Positions 39,993 to 49,200 of a DNA stretch of 58,795 nucleotides are shown here, one piece after another. The notes beneath the pieces are model-generated. The model worked only from the letters and a program-made list of their open reading frames with translations. It made no database searches and was not told where the DNA came from. The first letter of the stretch is position 1. Each line of letters starts with the position of its first letter. A program made the translations under genes and the position numbers. The stretch lies in assembly GCF_025143365.1 (NCBI RefSeq), contig NZ_JALXPE010000023.1, positions 1 through 58,795 on the forward strand, given 5' to 3'. This stretch comes from Microbacterium sp. p3-SID336. GTDB taxonomy: Bacteria > Actinomycetota > Actinomycetes > Actinomycetales > Microbacteriaceae.

Positions 39993-40787
39993 TCACACCG
40001 AGGGTGCGGCGGGCGGCGGCGGGGGATCGGTCAGCGCGGGCGGGGGCCCCTCCGCGCGGGGCTGGAAGCTCTCGAACACGCCGTACGCGACGATGCGCTC
40101 CGCGAGCGAGTACAGCGGGGAGCAGGCGGTCAGCGTGATGTACTGCTCCCCGGTCTGCTGCTCGGGCATCTGCGGCACGTCTGCCAGCACGTCCGTCTGC
40201 GTGGGCTTGACGTACTCCAGGGTGCGGAACCGGTAGGTGTACCAGCCGTCGGGGGTCTCCACCACGATGGCGTCGTCGAGCTGCAGCTTGTCGAGCTGAT
40301 TGAAGGGCTTGCCCCAGGTGGTGCGGTGACCGGCGAGGGAGAAGTTGCCGACCTCGCCGGGCATCTTGGAGTCCGTGTAGACGCCGATGCCCTTCTGGTC
40401 GAGCGTGCGCGCGCGGCTCGTGCCGCCGAAGATGCCGAAGTTGTACTCCGCGCCGAAGCGGGGGATGTGCATCTGCCCGAACCAGGCGCCGTCCTCCGGC
40501 GCTGCGGGGATCGGGGCCTGATAGACCTTCGTGCCGTCCTCCGTCTCGACGAGCGGCGGCGGTGCCGGCGGGTCGGCGGCGGCGAGCTGCTGCGAGATCG
40601 CGGCGCCCTCGTCGTTCTTCTGGGCCGCGATGATGATGTCGCCGATCCACATCTGCCACGCCACGAACAGGAGGACGAGCACGCCGGCGGTGAGAAGGAG
40701 TTCGCCGAGCACACTCGCGAACGTGGCGCGCGACCGTGGTCGCTCCCGACGTCCGCTGTGCCCCCCAGACACGACGGATGCAGTCAT
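39993..40787 (-). CDS. Class E sortase
   Basis: The 264-residue protein has a cytoplasmic tail, one membrane span (about 24-45) and a sortase domain with the catalytic His in LAGHRTTWG, Cys in TLTACSPLY and Arg in AERIVAYG. Class E sortases anchor LAXTG-type proteins to the actinobacterial wall, and this location beside trpG and crgA is typical. The ATG at 40787 is used; an upstream in-frame ATG would lie in the crgA promoter region. The C-terminus is Pro-rich. Confidence 0.92.
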   Translation of the reverse strand: MTASVVSGGHSGRRERPRSRATFASVLGELLLTAGVLVLLFVAWQMWIGDIIIAAQKNDEGAAISQQLAAADPPAPPPLVETEDGTKVYQAPIPAAPEDGAWFGQMHIPRFGAEYNFGIFGGTSRARTLDQKGIGVYTDSKMPGEVGNFSLAGHRTTWGKPFNQLDKLQLDDAIVVETPDGWYTYRFRTLEYVKPTQTDVLADVPQMPEQQTGEQYITLTACSPLYSLAERIVAYGVFESFQPRAEGPPPALTDPPPPPAAPSV

Positions 40788-40876
40788 GGCGAGATCATAT
40801 CCGCCATCGCTGAACGCGGGCTCGCGCTGTCGGCGTGCGGAGGGCCCCGCGACTCGTCGGGCAAAGGTGTCATGGG

Positions 40877-40882
40877 TACAAT
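40877..40882 (+). promoter_or_regulatory. -10 (TACAAT) for a leaderless crgA transcript
   Basis: TACAAT, five of six matches to TATAAT, ends 6 nt before the crgA ATG at 40889, and no Shine-Dalgarno is present. Transcription should start at the start codon. Confidence 0.6.
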
Positions 40883-40888
40883 GACGGC

Positions 40889-41128
40889 ATGGCACGTGAC
40901 CGTAAGACCGAAGAACCCGCTGTCGAGCGCGCCGAGGGCGACGCCGCTCCCAACGCCGTGTGGTTCAAGCCGGTGATGATCGGCTTCATGCTTCTCGGCC
41001 TCGCGTGGATCCTCGTGTTCTACATCTCGGGGATGCAGTTCCCGATCCCTGGCCTCGACAACTGGAACCTCGCGATCGGACTCGGCATCGCCCTGATCGG
41101 CTTCCTGATGACCACGCGCTGGCGCTGA
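40889..41128 (+). CDS. crgA: Cell division protein CrgA
   Basis: The 79-residue protein has a charged N-terminal tail, then VWFKPVMIGFMLLGLAWILV and a second span ending LIGFLMTTRWR, which is the CrgA layout. CrgA coordinates FtsZ, FtsQ and PBPs at the septum. A -10 6 nt upstream suggests leaderless expression. A near-perfect terminator hairpin follows. Confidence 0.93.
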   Translation: MARDRKTEEPAVERAEGDAAPNAVWFKPVMIGFMLLGLAWILVFYISGMQFPIPGLDNWNLAIGLGIALIGFLMTTRWR

Positions 41129-41143
41129 TCGTCAGCGGTACGC

Positions 41144-41175
41144 ACAGAACCCCTCGCTTCGGCGAGGGGTTCTGT
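41144..41175 (+). terminator. 14-bp terminator hairpin with UUCG tetraloop after crgA
   Basis: ACAGAACCCCTCGC and its exact complement close a TTCG loop. The stem lies 16 nt after the crgA stop. The T-rich tail is short, but the UUCG loop makes it very stable. Confidence 0.85.
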
Positions 41176-41194
41176 CGTTGCGGGGGGTGCGAAG

Positions 41195-41270
41195 TTATCC
41201 ACAGGTTATCCCCACACTGGGGAGAATTACACCGATGTTATTCACATGGGTTGATAACCCTGTTAACAAC
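41195..41270. other. Cluster of DnaA boxes
   Basis: TTATCCACA (41195-41203) and TTATTCACA (41238-41246) match the DnaA box TTATNCACA exactly. TTATCCCCA (41206-41214) differs at one base, and TGTTAACAA and TTGATAACC further right resemble boxes on the minus strand. The cluster lies in an AT-rich gap between the crgA terminator and the rhomboid gene. Because the gene order places this block near oriC, it may be a DnaA-binding or titration site; it is not the dnaA-dnaN origin itself. Confidence 0.6.
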
Positions 41271-41276
41271 TCGGGA

Positions 41277-42164
41277 TCAGGACAAAAGGATCGCGGGAGG
41301 CACGAACGCCACCACGACGATCAACAGGACGACCACCAGCGCCAGCAGCGCGATCTGCCAGCCGCGCTGCTCCCTGCGCTTGGTCCGGGTGTAGATGAAC
41401 GCGACGATCGCACCGACGATCGCGCCGCCGAGGTGCGCCTGCCACGCGATGTTCCCGATGAAGAACCCCAGCGCGAAGTTGATGCCGAGGATCACCAGAA
41501 GCCCCGTCACGTTCGCGCCGATGTGCCGACCGATGATGAGCAGCGCGGCCATGAGCCCGAAGATGGCGCCGGAGGCGCCGACCGTCGCGGTGGTCGGCGC
41601 GAGGCAGGCCACCATCACCGAACCGCCGAACCCGCTGATCAGGTAGATCGCCAGGAAGCGCGCTCGTCCGAGCATCGGCTCCAGGCTCTGACCCAGCATC
41701 CACAGCGCGAGCATGTTCAACGCCAGATGGATGAAGCTGCCGTGCACGAACATCGCGGTGAGCAGCCGCCAGGGCTCGAACGGGTACGGCGAGATGCTCG
41801 GGTACAGGTAGGGCGCGGCGAACAGCAGCTGACGCGTGATCTCCTGCCCGATGCCGGGGATGAGCTGCACCAGCCCGATGAACGACGTCACCGCGAGCAG
41901 CGCGTACGTCACCACCGGCTTGCCGCCACGTGCCACCGCCATCGTGCTGCCGCCGCCCCAGCGCCGCGCCGCCTTCTTCTGAGCGGGGGTGCGGTTCTTG
42001 CGCTCGGCGTTCATGCACTCGGGGCAGATGACGCCGACGGGCGCCTGAGTCTGACACTCGGGGCAGATGGTGCGCAGGCACCGCTGGCAGAGCACGAAGC
42101 TCTGCCGATCCGGATGCCGGTAGCAGAAGTTGTCGCGATTGCTCGTGAACTCGGGCGTCGTCAT
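41277..42164 (-). CDS. Rhomboid-family intramembrane serine protease
   Basis: The 295-residue protein has an N-terminal zinc-ribbon-like segment with CxxC pairs (LCQRCLRTICPECQ, ICPEC), six membrane spans, the catalytic Ser in GASGAIFG and the catalytic His in AWQAHLGG. Rhomboids cleave membrane proteins within the bilayer; the substrate is unknown. Position between ppi and crgA matches mycobacterial Rv0010c-Rv0011c order in part. Confidence 0.92.
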   Translation of the reverse strand: MTTPEFTSNRDNFCYRHPDRQSFVLCQRCLRTICPECQTQAPVGVICPECMNAERKNRTPAQKKAARRWGGGSTMAVARGGKPVVTYALLAVTSFIGLVQLIPGIGQEITRQLLFAAPYLYPSISPYPFEPWRLLTAMFVHGSFIHLALNMLALWMLGQSLEPMLGRARFLAIYLISGFGGSVMVACLAPTTATVGASGAIFGLMAALLIIGRHIGANVTGLLVILGINFALGFFIGNIAWQAHLGGAIVGAIVAFIYTRTKRREQRGWQIALLALVVVLLIVVVAFVPPAILLS

Positions 42165-42185
42165 CCGGATCGACCGCAGCTGTCG

Positions 42186-42743
42186 TCAGGCGGCGACGAT
42201 GTCGATCGACTGCAGCACGACCGGCTCGATCGGGCGGTCGCCCGCGGCAGTCGGAACCGCGGCGATCGCGTCGACGACCTTCTTCGATGCCTCGTCGGCG
42301 ACGGCGCCGAAGATGGTGTGCTTGCCCTGCAGCCACGGCGTCGGGTCCGTCGTGATGAAGAACTGCGAGCCGTTGGTGCCCTCGACCTTGCCGGTGATGG
42401 CGTTGCGGCGGAGGCCGGCGTTGGCCATCGCCAGGATGTAGGGCTCGTTGAAGTCGAGCTCCCCGTTGATCTCGTCGTCGAAGTTGTAACCGGGGCCGCC
42501 GACGCCCTGACCGAGCGGGTCGCCGCCCTGGATCATGAAGTTCGGGATGATGCGGTGGAAGATGACGTCCTTGTAGAGGGGCCCCTCGCCCGGCTTGCCG
42601 GTGGCGGGGTGCGTCCACTCCTGGGTGCCGTCGGCCAGCCCGACGAAGTTCTTGACCGTCTTGGGGGCGTGGTCCCCGAAGAGGTTGATGACGATGTCAC
42701 CGTGGTTGGTGTGCAGAGTTGCGACATGCGAAGCGTGAACCAT
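42186..42743 (-). CDS. ppiA: Peptidyl-prolyl cis-trans isomerase (cyclophilin)
   Basis: The 185-residue protein has the cyclophilin core FHRIIPNFMIQGGD, GTNGSQFFIT and the active-site loop after it. It speeds proline isomerisation in the cytoplasm; no signal peptide is present. The ATG at 42743 is chosen because homology begins at MVHASHVATL; a longer start at 42806 adds an unrelated basic stretch. It corresponds to the conserved ppiA near gyrA. Confidence 0.93.
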   Translation of the reverse strand: MVHASHVATLHTNHGDIVINLFGDHAPKTVKNFVGLADGTQEWTHPATGKPGEGPLYKDVIFHRIIPNFMIQGGDPLGQGVGGPGYNFDDEINGELDFNEPYILAMANAGLRRNAITGKVEGTNGSQFFITTDPTPWLQGKHTIFGAVADEASKKVVDAIAAVPTAAGDRPIEPVVLQSIDIVAA

Positions 42744-42889
42744 TCCCTCATTCTCGCAGAGCTTCCGGTGAGCCGGCCGGGCGCGTACATCTCCTCGCGC
42801 CAACATGCAAGGGGCGGACGATTCCCTCCCCGCATTCAGGCACTCGTGGCAAGATGGGGAACCCGTACTCCAATGGACAGGAGAGCATC

Positions 42890-43387
42890 GTGAGCCTCAG
42901 CCGCAAGCGGAAGAAGCAGCTTCGTCGTCTTCAGAAGGACGCGAACCAGCTGTGGGAGGACCAGCAGGTGCTCGTCGGCCACGCCGCCGACGTCGCCCGC
43001 GAGGCAGGTCGTCAGCTCGGCAACTTCAACCGGGAGCAGATCGTCCCGGTGGTCCAGGACACCTACAACCGCCGGGTGGCGCCGGTGGTCGACCGCAGCG
43101 TGAAGATGGGCAAGCACGTCGTCGACGACAAGGTCGTCCCGATCGTCGGCGGTGTCGTCGGCACCGCCCTCACCGCGTGGGACGTCGCCAACGCCAAGCG
43201 TCAGGGCGTCGCCTACAAGCCGCGTAAGGTCGTCGCCGAGAAGAAGGGCATGGGCCTCGGCTCCGTCATCGCCATCGTGCTCGGGGCCGCTGCCGCCGTC
43301 GGCGTGCTCTACGCCGCCTGGCAGGCGCTCCGTGCGGACGACGAGCTCTGGGTCGCGGACGACCCGCTGTCGGCTCCCGACGCGTGA
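42890..43387 (+). CDS. Hypothetical membrane protein, 165 aa
   Basis: A GTG at 42890 with ACAGGAGAGC upstream starts a basic protein (SLSRKRKKQLRRLQKDANQL) with a long helical middle part and one membrane span at about residues 123-145, followed by a short acidic tail. It resembles DNA helicase-annotated small membrane proteins common in Microbacteriaceae, but no function is known. Its stop overlaps the next GTG start. Confidence 0.7.
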   Translation: MSLSRKRKKQLRRLQKDANQLWEDQQVLVGHAADVAREAGRQLGNFNREQIVPVVQDTYNRRVAPVVDRSVKMGKHVVDDKVVPIVGGVVGTALTAWDVANAKRQGVAYKPRKVVAEKKGMGLGSVIAIVLGAAAAVGVLYAAWQALRADDELWVADDPLSAPDA

Positions 43388-43878
43388 ACACCACCCCCGA
43401 CCCGCACGCGCGGGTGAGGGATGCTGCGGCCGCCCGCGGACTCGACATCGAGATCCGCGAGCGGCCGCAGGCGCGTAGCCTGCACGAAGCCGCCGCGATC
43501 CTCGGCATTCCGCCGTCCGGCATCGTGAAGACCCTCGTGGTGAAGCGGTCCGACGACACCTACCTGTTCGCGCTCGTCCCGGGTGGCCGTGCCATCTCCT
43601 GGCCCAAGCTCCGCGCCGTCGTGGGCGTGAACAAGCTCCGGCTGCCTGAGCCCGAGCTCGCGCTGGCGGCGACCGGCTATGAGCGCGGGACCATCGTGCC
43701 GATCGGCAGTTACACCGACTGGCCGGTCTACGCCGACGAGTCCATCGTCGGGCAGCGGATCGCGATGGGTGCCGGCGCGCACGGGTACAGCCTGTTCGTC
43801 GACGCGGACGACCTGATTGCCGCGTACGGCGCGACCGTCGCGGACATCTCCGTCCCCGAAGAGCCGGGCGAGCGCTGA
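43384..43878 (+). CDS. YbaK/EbsC-type aminoacyl-tRNA deacylase
   Basis: The 164-residue protein has the YbaK fold pattern: HEAAAILGIPPSGIVKTLVV, the conserved Lys in ISWPKLRAVVG and a Gly-rich MGAGAHGYSLFVD strand. YbaK-like enzymes hydrolyse mischarged aminoacyl-tRNAs, such as Cys-tRNA(Pro). The GTG start overlaps the stop of the preceding gene. Confidence 0.85.
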   Translation: MNTTPDPHARVRDAAAARGLDIEIRERPQARSLHEAAAILGIPPSGIVKTLVVKRSDDTYLFALVPGGRAISWPKLRAVVGVNKLRLPEPELALAATGYERGTIVPIGSYTDWPVYADESIVGQRIAMGAGAHGYSLFVDADDLIAAYGATVADISVPEEPGER

Positions 43879-43890
43879 GGGCGCGCCGCG

Positions 43891-44313
43891 TCAGGCCAGG
43901 CCGGCCATGCGGATCGCGATGTCGACCAGCTTGACCCGCTGCAGCTCGGCGACGGCCTTCAGCGGGAACCACTCGGCCATGTCCGTGGAGCCGTCCTTCT
44001 CGAACCGGAGCCTGCCGCCCGTAACCTCCGCGCGGTAGACGATGCGCAGCGTGTGCAGGGGTTCCGTCGAGGCGTGCACGCGGCGGCCGGCGGGGATCAC
44101 GCGGGAGTGGATACCGAGGAGCTCGCCCACCCGGACGGTGTAGCCGGTCTCCTCGCGCAGCTCGCGCCGGACCGCATCCTCCGGCGCCTCGCCGGGCTCG
44201 AGGCCTCCACCCGGCATGGTCCACGCCATACGTCGACCCTCAGTCCAGCGCGCCAGCAGGAGCCGGCCACCCCCATCGGTGACGACCCCGTATGCGGCGA
44301 CGCGCAGGTCCAT
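43891..44313 (-). CDS. Nudix hydrolase
   Basis: The 140-residue protein has a complete Nudix box, GLEPGEAPEDAVRRELREET within GX5EX7REUXEEXGU spacing. Nudix enzymes split nucleoside diphosphates linked to other groups. The specificity is not predictable from sequence. It is convergent with the YbaK gene, 12 nt apart. Confidence 0.9.
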   Translation of the reverse strand: MDLRVAAYGVVTDGGGRLLLARWTEGRRMAWTMPGGGLEPGEAPEDAVRRELREETGYTVRVGELLGIHSRVIPAGRRVHASTEPLHTLRIVYRAEVTGGRLRFEKDGSTDMAEWFPLKAVAELQRVKLVDIAIRMAGLA

Positions 44314-44503
44314 GCGTCACACCCTATCCGCCTGCATGCCGCGGCCCCGACCGCGTGTCGAGGCCGCGCCCCGCCGGTGACGGCGGGTCGGTCGAGCCGC
44401 GCCGCGTCGGCCGGCGAACCGATCACGAATCGAGAAGCGCCAGCCGCGCCGCGCTCGTACGCTGAGGGCATCACCGCTTCACCCCCGGACGAGAGGACCG
44501 ACC

Positions 44504-44950
44504 ATGGCCGACAACGACAAGAACTTCACCGTCGAAGAGCGCGAGGCGATGCAGGCCGCCGCCAAGGAGGCCCGCACCAGGCGCTCGCGGGCGAAGAAGT
44601 CGCCGGAGGAGCTGCGCGCCGCCGGCGAGGCCGACCTGAAGGAGGCCATCGACAAGCTCGGCGACACCGACCGCGCGCTGGCCGAGAAGCTGCACACGCT
44701 GGTCTCCGACGTCGCACCGGAACTCGTTCCCCGCACCTACTACGGCATGCCCGCGTGGGGACGCGACGGCAAGGTGCTGTGCTTCTTCCAGCCGGCCGGC
44801 AAGTTCAAGGTGCGCTACGGCACGTTCGGGTTCGAGCCGATCTCGAACCTCGACGACGGCACCGTCTGGCCCACCGCCTACGCGGTGACGGATCTCACGA
44901 CCAAGGACCTGCAGTTCCTCGCCGACCGCATCCGCCAGGCCATCAGCTGA
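44504..44950 (+). CDS. DUF1801-domain protein
   Basis: The 148-residue protein has a charged helical N-terminus and a C-terminal DUF1801 (YdhG-like) domain with YYGMPAWGRDGKVLCFF and VRYGTFGFEP. The biochemical role is unknown. The ATG has a GAGAGGA binding site. Confidence 0.8.
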   Translation: MADNDKNFTVEEREAMQAAAKEARTRRSRAKKSPEELRAAGEADLKEAIDKLGDTDRALAEKLHTLVSDVAPELVPRTYYGMPAWGRDGKVLCFFQPAGKFKVRYGTFGFEPISNLDDGTVWPTAYAVTDLTTKDLQFLADRIRQAIS

Positions 44951-44989
44951 CGGGCGCGATCAACCCGCCCTGGCGTCGGCGGAGCGCAG

Positions 44990-44995
44990 TACCGT
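44990..44995 (+). promoter_or_regulatory. -10 (TACCGT) for a leaderless M24 peptidase transcript
   Basis: TACCGT ends 7 nt before the GTG at 45003 with no intervening Shine-Dalgarno. It overlaps the alternative GTG at 44994, which argues against that start. Confidence 0.45.
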
Positions 44996-45002
44996 GGAGC
45001 CT

Positions 45003-46127
45003 GTGAGCACACCCCCGTTCCCCGCACCCGTATACGCCGCGCGCCTCCACCGTGCCGCCGCCCTCGCCCGTGAGACCGGCCTCGACGCGATCGTCGTAGG
45101 CCCCGGCCCCGACCTCCAGTACCTCGTGGGCGTCGAGGGCGACACCATCGAGCGCCTGACCGCCCTGGTGATCACACCGCAGGGAGCGCCGACGATCGTG
45201 GTGCCGCGCATGGAGCTCGCCAAGGTGCGCAGCACCGCCGTCGGAGAACTCGGGCTCACCGTCGCCGACTGGGTCGACGGCGACGACCCGTATCCACTGG
45301 TCGCCGCGGCCGCCGGCGACGTGGCGCGCGTCGGGGTGTCCGACGCGCTGCCTGCCCTGCACGTGGTCCCGCTGGGACAGCGCCTGGGCGTGACACTCGA
45401 ACTCGCGACACCGGTGCTCCGCGAGAGCCGCATGATCAAGGATGCGGCGGAGATCGCGGAGTTGCGCAGGGCGGGTGCCGCCATCGACGCGGTGCATCAT
45501 CGAGTGCCGGAGTGGCTGCGCGCGGGGCGCACCGAGCGGGAGGTGGCCGCCGACATCGCGGAGGCCATCGTGGCCGAGGGGCACCGCACGGTCGAGTTCG
45601 TGATCGTGAGTTCCGGCGCGCACGGCGCCGACCCGCACCACGAGGTGTCCGACCGCGTCATCGAGGACGGGGACATCGTGGTGGTCGACATCGGGGGTGC
45701 GGTACCGAGCGGCTACAACTCCGACAGCACGCGGACCTACGTGGTCGGCACGCCCGACCCTGAGGCGGCGGAGCGCATCGCCGTGCTCGTGCGCGCCCAG
45801 CAGGCCGCGGTCGACGCCGTGCGTCCCGGCGCGACGGCCGCCGAGGTGGACGCCGCCGCCCGCGACGTGCTCGCCGACGCCGGCCTGGCGGACGCATTCC
45901 TGCATCGCACGGGCCACGGCATCGGCGTCTCGGTGCATGAGGAGCCGTACATCGCCCCGGGGAACGACCTCGTCCTGCGACCGGGCATGGCGTTCAGCAT
46001 CGAGCCGGGAATCTACTTCCCCGGTGCGTGGGGCGCCCGCATCGAAGACATCGTGGTCGTGACCGAGACCGGCGGTGAGCGGCTGAATCTCGCGCCGCAC
46101 GCGCTCACGAGCACCTCGGGAGCATGA
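45003..46127 (+). CDS. M24-family metallopeptidase (Xaa-Pro aminopeptidase-like)
   Basis: The 374-residue protein has a creatinase-type N-terminal domain and a pita-bread catalytic domain. The metal ligands are visible as Asp in VVVDIGG and SDSTRTY, His in HRTGHGIGVSVHEEPY, and Glu in FSIEPGIYF and IEDIVVV. Such enzymes remove residues before proline or cleave dipeptides in the cytoplasm. The GTG at 45003 is preferred because a -10 hexamer sits 7 nt upstream. Confidence 0.9.
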   Translation: MSTPPFPAPVYAARLHRAAALARETGLDAIVVGPGPDLQYLVGVEGDTIERLTALVITPQGAPTIVVPRMELAKVRSTAVGELGLTVADWVDGDDPYPLVAAAAGDVARVGVSDALPALHVVPLGQRLGVTLELATPVLRESRMIKDAAEIAELRRAGAAIDAVHHRVPEWLRAGRTEREVAADIAEAIVAEGHRTVEFVIVSSGAHGADPHHEVSDRVIEDGDIVVVDIGGAVPSGYNSDSTRTYVVGTPDPEAAERIAVLVRAQQAAVDAVRPGATAAEVDAAARDVLADAGLADAFLHRTGHGIGVSVHEEPYIAPGNDLVLRPGMAFSIEPGIYFPGAWGARIEDIVVVTETGGERLNLAPHALTSTSGA

Positions 46128-46279
46128 CCTTCGACTATCAGGGAATACCCAAAGTACTCAGGGTGAATTCCTAAAGTCCTCTATATCGGTCGCGGCAGCG
46201 GAGCTAGCATTCCTGATTGCCGGGAGGTGGGGCTCCGGCAGTCACTGATTCCATCTGGCGGGGGTTGCCGGAGGATCGG

Positions 46280-49200
46280 ATGTTCGCGTCTGAGCACCAC
46301 AATTTCATCGCGCCCACCGCAGGAGAGAAGAACGGGCGGCGCCACTGGGCGCTTCTCGCTCTCTTCGCGTTGCTCGCCGGGTATCTGATCGCTTTCGTGT
46401 CTCCACCGCCGGCAGCACGGGCGGAGTTCAACTTCTCCTGCTCGAGCACCGAGGGGTACACGTACTTCGTCAACACGGGGTCCGCATCTGTGTCCGTCGT
46501 ATACACGGGCACGAACACGACCGTCGCGAACGTCCCTCTCGGAACGAGCACGCCGTACGGAGTGACCTCGCTCCCCGACGGCAGCAAGCTGTTCGTCACG
46601 ACCGGCTCGAACACGGTTAAGGTCATCGACACTCGCACGCTGGCGGTCACAACCATCACCAACCCGGGGTTCGCCTTCACGACGGGCATCTGGTCGCGGA
46701 GCGATGGCGGGGAGGTGTATGTCGCCAACAGCAACAACAACACGCTCTCCGTGATCGACCCAGCGACGAACGCCGTGACCCAGACGATCAGCCTTCCCGG
46801 GCGGCCCGTCACGTTGAGTGCCGTGGGCAATCTGCTCTACATGAGCAACACCAGCGGTGCGGTGATGGTCATGGACATGACGACGCATGCCGTCACGACT
46901 CTCGCCGCCAGCGCCCCGAATCCGTCGGAGTACCTCGACGCGAACTCGGCCTACGTCGCCACGGTCAACCAGGGTACGTCCATCCAGATCTACAACCGTG
47001 TCTCCGGCACCTTCGCGCGCACCATCAACTACACACCGGCAGGGGGTGGAGCGCTTCACGGGGTCGGTTTCGTCCCGGGGACGAACTATCTCGTCGCGAC
47101 GGTTCGAGGAATCAGCGCGACGAACCAGGCGACCACGGGCCACACCCTCGTGTTCGACGCATCCACGGGCGCGCTCCTTCGCGACTTTCCCACGCCGAAC
47201 AAGGACATGCGCGTCGTGACCGCCTCGCCCTTCCACAACCAGATGTACATCGCCGGGGCCTCGACCTTCGCCGGCGCCGGCGCAATGGACGTGCTCAACA
47301 CGACCGGTGCGCCCTCCACGTGGACCTACACCTCCAGCCAGACGGCGCTGCAGACCAATCCGGACAACCACGAGCCCGCGATGTCGTGCATGCCGCCGCT
47401 CACGGGGACCAAAGCCTTCGCGAAGTCGCCCATCGCGCTCGGCGAGGTGACTCGCCTCACGATCACCATCACTAACCCGAACCTCGGTCCGTCGACCGGC
47501 CTGCCCGGCACCACGCTGACTGACGACCTGCCGTCGAACATCCGCATCGCTCCGACCCCCAATGCTGCGACCACCTGCTCGGCCGGCTCGGTAGACGCCC
47601 CGGCCGGCGGGTCGACGCTGACGCTGTCGAACGGCACCGTCCCCGCCGCTCTCCTCCAGGGATCCACGTCGGTTCCGGGCACCTGCACGATCTCCGTCGA
47701 CGTGGTCGGCGTAGCGACCGGGGTCCAGACGAACACCATCCCGGCGGCGAACCTGAGCGCGCCCATCGTCGGCCCGAGCACGTCCTCGTTCTCCGCCCCG
47801 ATCGAAGTCCTGGCGCCCGGGCTGCAGATCACGAAGTCGAACGACGATGCGGACGGGATCGTCGAGGGTGGGCAGACGCTCACCTACTCTCTCACCGTGA
47901 CCAACACGGGCACCATCGCGCAGACCGGCGTGACGGTGGACGACGTGCTGCCCCCGGGTGTCACCTACGTGCCCGGCTCGACCGTCGCAACCCAGGGGAC
48001 CACTGTCCGCGACAACGCCCCCGGCGGGACGAACCCGGATCTCGTCGGCGGAGACCCCGTCGCCGGTTCCCTCGTCGGCCCCACCGATCCGTTCACGATC
48101 GCGCCGGGACAGACGATGACCGTGACCTACCAGGTCACCGTCGACACGCCGGCGCCCGACACCGTGGACTCCTACACGAATACCGCCAGCGTGAGCTCGG
48201 CCCAGGAGCCGACGCCGATCTCGGCGACGAACACGGTGCAGGGCTTCTCGGCCCTGGAGCTGGTGAAGACCGCTGGCACCCCGGTCGACGTGAACGGCAA
48301 CGGTGCGACCGACGCCGGCGACACCATCGCATACACCTTCACCGTGACCAACACCGGCAACGTCACGATGTCGAACATCGCCGTGACCGACCCGAAGCTG
48401 GGGGCCGTCACGTGTGATGTGACCACGCTTGCGCCCACCGAGGTCGCGACCTGCACGGCGGCGCCCTACACGATCACCCAGACGGAGACCGATGCCGGCG
48501 AGGTGACGAACACGGCGACCGCAGCGGGCACCGACCCCAGCGGCGACCCCGTGCCGTCGAACGACTCCGCCACGACCACCCCGACCGACCAGGTGCCCGA
48601 GCTGCTCTTCGACAAGACGGCCGGAACACCCGTCGATGTGAACGGCAACGGCATCACCGACGCGGGCGACACGATTGCCTACACCTTCACCGTCGCCAAC
48701 ACCGGCAACGTCACCGTGACGGACATCGTGGTGACCGACGCCATGGTCGGTGCGATCACGTGCGACGTGACCACGCTCGCGCCCACCGGCACCGCGACCT
48801 GCACGGCCGCGCCCTACACGATCACCGCCGCCGACCAGGACGCCGGAGCAGTCGCGAACACCGCCTCCGCCGCGGGAACCGACCCGAACGGCGACCCCGT
48901 CCCGTCCAACGAGGACACCACGAACACCCCGGTCGTGGCGCCCGCCCCGGCGCTGGAGTTCGACAAGAGCGCGGGAACGCCGGTCGATGCGAACGGCAGC
49001 GGTTCGACCGACGTGGGCGACACCATCGCCTACACCTTCACCGTGACCAACACGGGCAACGTCCCGGTGACCGATGTGGTCGTCACGGACGACAAGGCCG
49101 GACCGGTCACGTGCGACGTGACCACCCTGGCTCCCGGCGGCGTCGCCACGTGCACCGCGGCGCCCTATGAGATCACCCAGGCCGACATGGACGCGGGCGA

